In this document: positions 61,425-64,000 of the stretch, one piece after another | How the letters are laid out: each line of letters begins with the position of its first letter | Numbering within the stretch: the first letter of the stretch is position 1 | Assembly: GCA_028023455.1 (NCBI GenBank) | Contig: JAQFVV010001064.1 | Coordinates: 55,431-119,430, forward strand | Reading direction: 5' to 3' | DNA from: Epiperipatus broadwayi | Taxonomy: Eukaryota > Onychophora > Udeonychophora > Euonychophora > Peripatidae | Length of the DNA: 64,000 bases | Position numbers and translations under genes: made by a program | The notes under the pieces: generated by a model | Databases searched by the model: none | Seen by the model: the letters and a program-made list of their open reading frames with translations, nothing else | Told to the model about the DNA's origin: nothing

Positions 61425-62205
61425 GATTGCAGTTTATGGATAATAAAAGAATAGCCAAAATAGTATTTAATTGTGTTACAAGTAAAGGGCAGGCAACAAG
61501 ATGTGTGAGAAAGGTAATGTGGTATGCAGAAGATTTGAATAAAGAATTTATGTCAGTATACTCATACAAAAGATGGGATGATTGTGTTATGAGGATTGTT
61601 GGGTGTTATAGTGGTAAGGAGTGGGATAGAAGAATAGATGTATTAATAAAGAATAGGAAGTTGGAGAGATGAAGAACTAGTATGGAGAGTAAAATAAGTT
61701 TAAATATATATAGAAGTAAACAGAACATTGGGTGTGAGTTACTTTATGATAATATTAAGAAAAATAGTTTATTGTTTAAGGCTCGAACGGGAACTTTAGC
61801 AACAAGAGAATATATACATAAATGGAAAATATGGTTGATTTAATCTGCAAGTTGTGTAAGGAAAGCATAAATTTTTTTAGATATCTGTTACTTCAATATA
61901 AATGCTTAGAAGCAGAAAGGGTACAATTAATGAAGATATGGTAGAATAAATATGAACAAAGTCATTATACAGAAAGTGAGTTATAGGTTTTCATGCTGGG
62001 TTTGGGAAAAGACAAGGGGGATTTAGATATGAAGGCCATGGAGTTGACAAAGTTTATGTTGTGAAAATGATATGGAACAGATTATGAAAAAACATAGGGT
62101 GGAGAATGGAAAGGTAATGTGGCTAACAGATTTCTCTGGGCATAGATGCTGAGAGATTCCTGACTCCATATAAAGAGAAGACACAGTGCATCACATCACA
62201 TCAGA
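61425..62205 (+). pseudogene. CR1-like LINE 3' fragment (SGNH-ORF1 family), second copy
   Basis: Plus strand. The open block 61427-61672 (FMDNKRIAKIVFNCVTSKGQ, WYAEDLNKEFMSVYSYKRWD, CVMRIVGCYSGKEWDRR) is collinear with the 59.46-kb copy. It continues with the knuckle region and the tail gagagattcctgactccata, agagaagac, (CATCA)n at 62184-62204. It begins more than 300 bp further 3' than the 59.1-kb copy, so the two are independent truncations. Confidence 0.8.
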
Positions 62206-62226
62206 TATACATAAGTAGTCAATATG

Positions 62227-62227
<1 letters not shown>

Positions 62228-62268
<41 letters not shown>
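62228..62268 (+). repeat. (AT)n microsatellite
   Basis: About 20 AT units directly abutting the left edge of the ribozyme array, probably its insertion site. Confidence 0.9.
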
Positions 62269-62274
<6 letters not shown>

Positions 62275-62364
62275 GAGCATGCTAATAGCTCTAAACAAGC
62301 TTTTTTTTTATTTATGATAAATGCTACTACAAGAGAAGACATTCAAATCATTTTTATCTTGGAT

Positions 62365-62422
62365 TGTCCCCATCCCCAGACCGGTTTCAACCTATGGGTC
62401 TCTTCAGTGAGGAGTTGGGACA
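62365..62422 (-). ncRNA. type I hammerhead ribozyme, copy 1
   Basis: Minus strand. Core CTGAAGA, stem II GACC...GGTT (G-U at its base, one change from the other copies), GAAA, stem III ACC/GGT with no loop, cleavage after GGTC. Stem I pairs TGTCCC/GGGACA (outer) and TCCTCA/TGGGGA (inner) around an internal loop. Confidence 0.85.
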
Positions 62423-62933
62423 TTAGATCTAAAAAAACCAACTCAAGCAAAGCATTTATCTAAAAGATAATTGTTAGAAGAAGATCTGAAACTTTTAGAC
62501 ATCTACATGTCTTTAAAGTCAGCTCTCCAACTGAAAAAATCATATGGGCCTGAACTTAATTCAGATACTCCATATATTAGTAGGCTTAGCTCTTTAATTT
62601 AGCTAAAGCCACAACAGCAAAATAATAATAGTAATAATAACAAGTCAGATGTCACATGACTTATATATAGCTTGCACTTACAAATATGTAAAATTAAGAG
62701 CATGCTAATAGCTCTAAACAAGCTTTTTTATTTATTTATGATAAATGCTACTACAAGAGAAGGCATTCAAATCATTTTTATCTTGGATTGTCCCCATCCC
62801 AGTTCAGGCCCATATGATTTTTTCAGTTGGAGAGCTGACTTTAAAGACATGTAGATGTCTAAAAGTTTCAGATCTTCTTCTAACAATTATCTTTTAGATA
62901 AATGCTTTGCTTGAGTTGGTTTTTTAGATCTAA

Positions 62934-62991
62934 TGTCCCAACTCCTCACTGAAGAGACCCATAGGTCGAAACCGGTCTGGGGATGGGGACA
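62934..62991 (+). ncRNA. type I hammerhead ribozyme, copy 2 (complete consensus)
   Basis: All catalytic positions are present: CTGAAGA (62949-62955; the seventh-position base is free in the consensus), stem II GACC/GGTC with loop CATA (62956-62967), GAAA (62968-62971), stem III ACC/GGT (62971-62976) and the cleavable C at 62977. Stem I: 62934-62939 with 62986-62991 (6 bp), and 62943-62948 with 62978-62983 (6 bp, one G-U), separated by an internal loop that could contact loop II. Stem III is only 3 bp and loopless, as in hammerheads that work as dimers in repeats. Self-cleavage would release unit-length RNAs. Confidence 0.92.
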
Positions 62992-63355
62992 ATCCAAGAT
63001 AAAAATGATTTGAATGCCTTCTCTTGTAGTAGCATTTATCATAAATAAAAAAAAAGCTTGTTTAGAGCTATTATGCAGCTCTTAATTTTACATATTTGTA
63101 AGTGCAAGCTATATATAAGTCATGTGACATCTGACTTGTTATTATTACTATTATTATTTTGCTGTTGTGGCTTTAGCTAAATTCAAGAGCTAAGCCTACT
63201 AATATATGGAGTATCTGAATTAAGTTCAGGCCCATATGATTTTTTCAGTTGGAGAGCTGACTTTAAAGACATGTAGATGTCTAAAAGTTTCAGATCTTCT
63301 TCTAACAATTATCTTTTAGATAAATGCTTTGCTTGAGTTGGTTTTTTAGATCTAA

Positions 63356-63413
63356 TGTCCCAACTCCTCACTGAAGAGACCCATAGGTCGAAACCAGTCT
63401 GGGGATGGGGACA
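63356..63413 (+). ncRNA. type I hammerhead ribozyme, copy 3 (stem III mutated)
   Basis: Same as copy 2, but GAAACCGGTC is GAAACCAGTC, breaking one of three stem III pairs. Predicted cleavage after 63399. It is probably weak or inactive. Confidence 0.88.
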
Positions 63414-63775
63414 ATCCAAGATAAAAATGATTTGAATGCCTTCTCTTGTAGTAGCATTTATCATAAATAAAAAAAAGCTTGTTTAGAGCTATTAGCACGC
63501 TCTTAATTTTACATATTTGTAAGTGCAAGCTATATATAAGTCATGTGACATCTGACTTGTTATTATTACTATTATTATTTTGCTGTTGTGGCTTTAGCTA
63601 AATTAAAGAGCTAAGCCTACTAATATATGGAGTATCTGAATTAAGTTCAGGCCCATATGATTTTTTCAGTTGGAGAGCTGACTTTAAAGACATGTAGATG
63701 TCTAAAAGTTTCAGATCTTCTTCTAACAATTATCTTTTAGATAAATGCTTTGCTTGAGTTTGTTTTTAGATCTAA

Positions 63776-63834
63776 TGTCCCAACTCCTCACTGAAGAGAC
63801 CCATAGAGTCGAAACCGGTCTGGGGATGGGGACA
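63776..63834 (+). ncRNA. type I hammerhead ribozyme, copy 4 (stem II altered)
   Basis: One base is inserted in stem II (CCATAGAGTC instead of CCATAGGTC), leaving a 3-bp GAC/GTC stem with a larger loop. The core, stem I and stem III are intact. Predicted cleavage after 63820. Confidence 0.88.
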
Positions 63835-64000
63835 ATCCAAGATAAAAATGATTTGAATGCCTTCTCTTGTAGTAGCATTCATCATAAATAAAAAAAAAAA
63901 AAGCTTGTTTAGAGTTATTAGCACACTCTTAATTTTACATATTTGTAAGTGCAAGCTATATATAAGTCATGTAACATCTGACTTGTTATTATTACTATAT

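Larger units (their letters stand above)
62269..64000. mobile_element. tandem hammerhead-ribozyme repeat array (retrozyme-like), runs off the window
   Basis: Units of about 421 bp. The left part (62269-62801) is one and a quarter units on the minus strand; the right part (62802-64000) is nearly three units on the plus strand and is cut by the window edge. Each full unit has a hammerhead motif, an A-rich stretch before aagcttgtttagagctatta, the phrase gtgcaagctatatataagtc, a (TTA)n run and a block ending in ttcaggcccatatgattt. No protein is encoded; the 60-codon frames in it change between units. Tandem units with type I hammerheads fit animal retrozymes, or terminal repeats of a Penelope-like element. 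Confidence 0.85.

Noticed and set aside
62672-63954. 60-codon frames beginning MHLQICKIKS in the terminal array
   Set aside because: The frame is interrupted or changed in other units and overlaps the ribozyme; the array is better explained as non-coding.
62269-64000. CRISPR array
   Set aside because: Repeats are about 421 bp with no spacers, and both orientations are present.

Overview
This is AT-rich, repeat-dense nuclear DNA from an invertebrate-like metazoan. The evidence is a spliced WD40 exon with GT-AG borders, tRNA-derived SINEs, several LINE clades, two Penelope-like elements with GIY-YIG endonucleases, a Gypsy LTR element, foldback MITEs and hammerhead ribozymes. No bacterial-style gene, operon, CRISPR array or rRNA is present. 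The species cannot be named from the sequence.

Host genes: the only well supported host coding sequence is one 107-bp minus-strand exon at 18104-18210. It encodes a WD40 repeat most like the ciliary dynein assembly factor DAW1. Much of the window is therefore probably intron or flank of that gene. Two weaker exon-like segments (25059-25113 and 42128-42155, both minus) are recorded as candidates only.

Layout: 1-9.7 kb holds AT-rich DNA, a palindromic pair of Penelope-like 3' ends (3.8-4.85 kb), foldback MITEs and a SINE with target duplications. 9.7-17.7 kb is dominated by long inverted-repeat MITEs. 18.1 kb is the exon; 18.8-19.3 kb is a pyrimidine tract. 20.3-25 kb has RTE LINE tails and more MITEs. 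25.5-29.3 kb is a Gypsy element on the minus strand with two similar LTRs but no visible protease or reverse transcriptase. 35.7-38.3 kb is an RTE LINE whose 5' half is inverted. 39.5-40.5 kb is a nested foldback repeat. 44.7-45.9 kb is a Tigger-like DNA transposon containing a LINE tail. 48.5-49.7 kb is a second Penelope-like element. 52.5-54.9 kb is a LINE with an SGNH-esterase ORF1, also with an inverted 5' segment. 57-62.2 kb holds LINE relics. 62.27-64.0 kb is a tandem array.

Most interesting: the terminal array is built of about 421-bp units, each with a type I hammerhead ribozyme motif that folds by eye into a complete core (one minus-strand and three plus-strand copies). It resembles the animal retrozymes or the hammerhead-bearing ends of Penelope-like elements. 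Where the array switches orientation, the minus-strand unit starts at the predicted self-cleavage site. The Penelope-like palindrome at 3.8-4.85 kb carries a decayed relative of the same motif at the end of each arm. Reverse transcriptases in the window (RTE, the SGNH-ORF1 LINE, Penelope) are plausible sources of machinery for the SINEs and ribozyme repeats, but all visible copies are broken.
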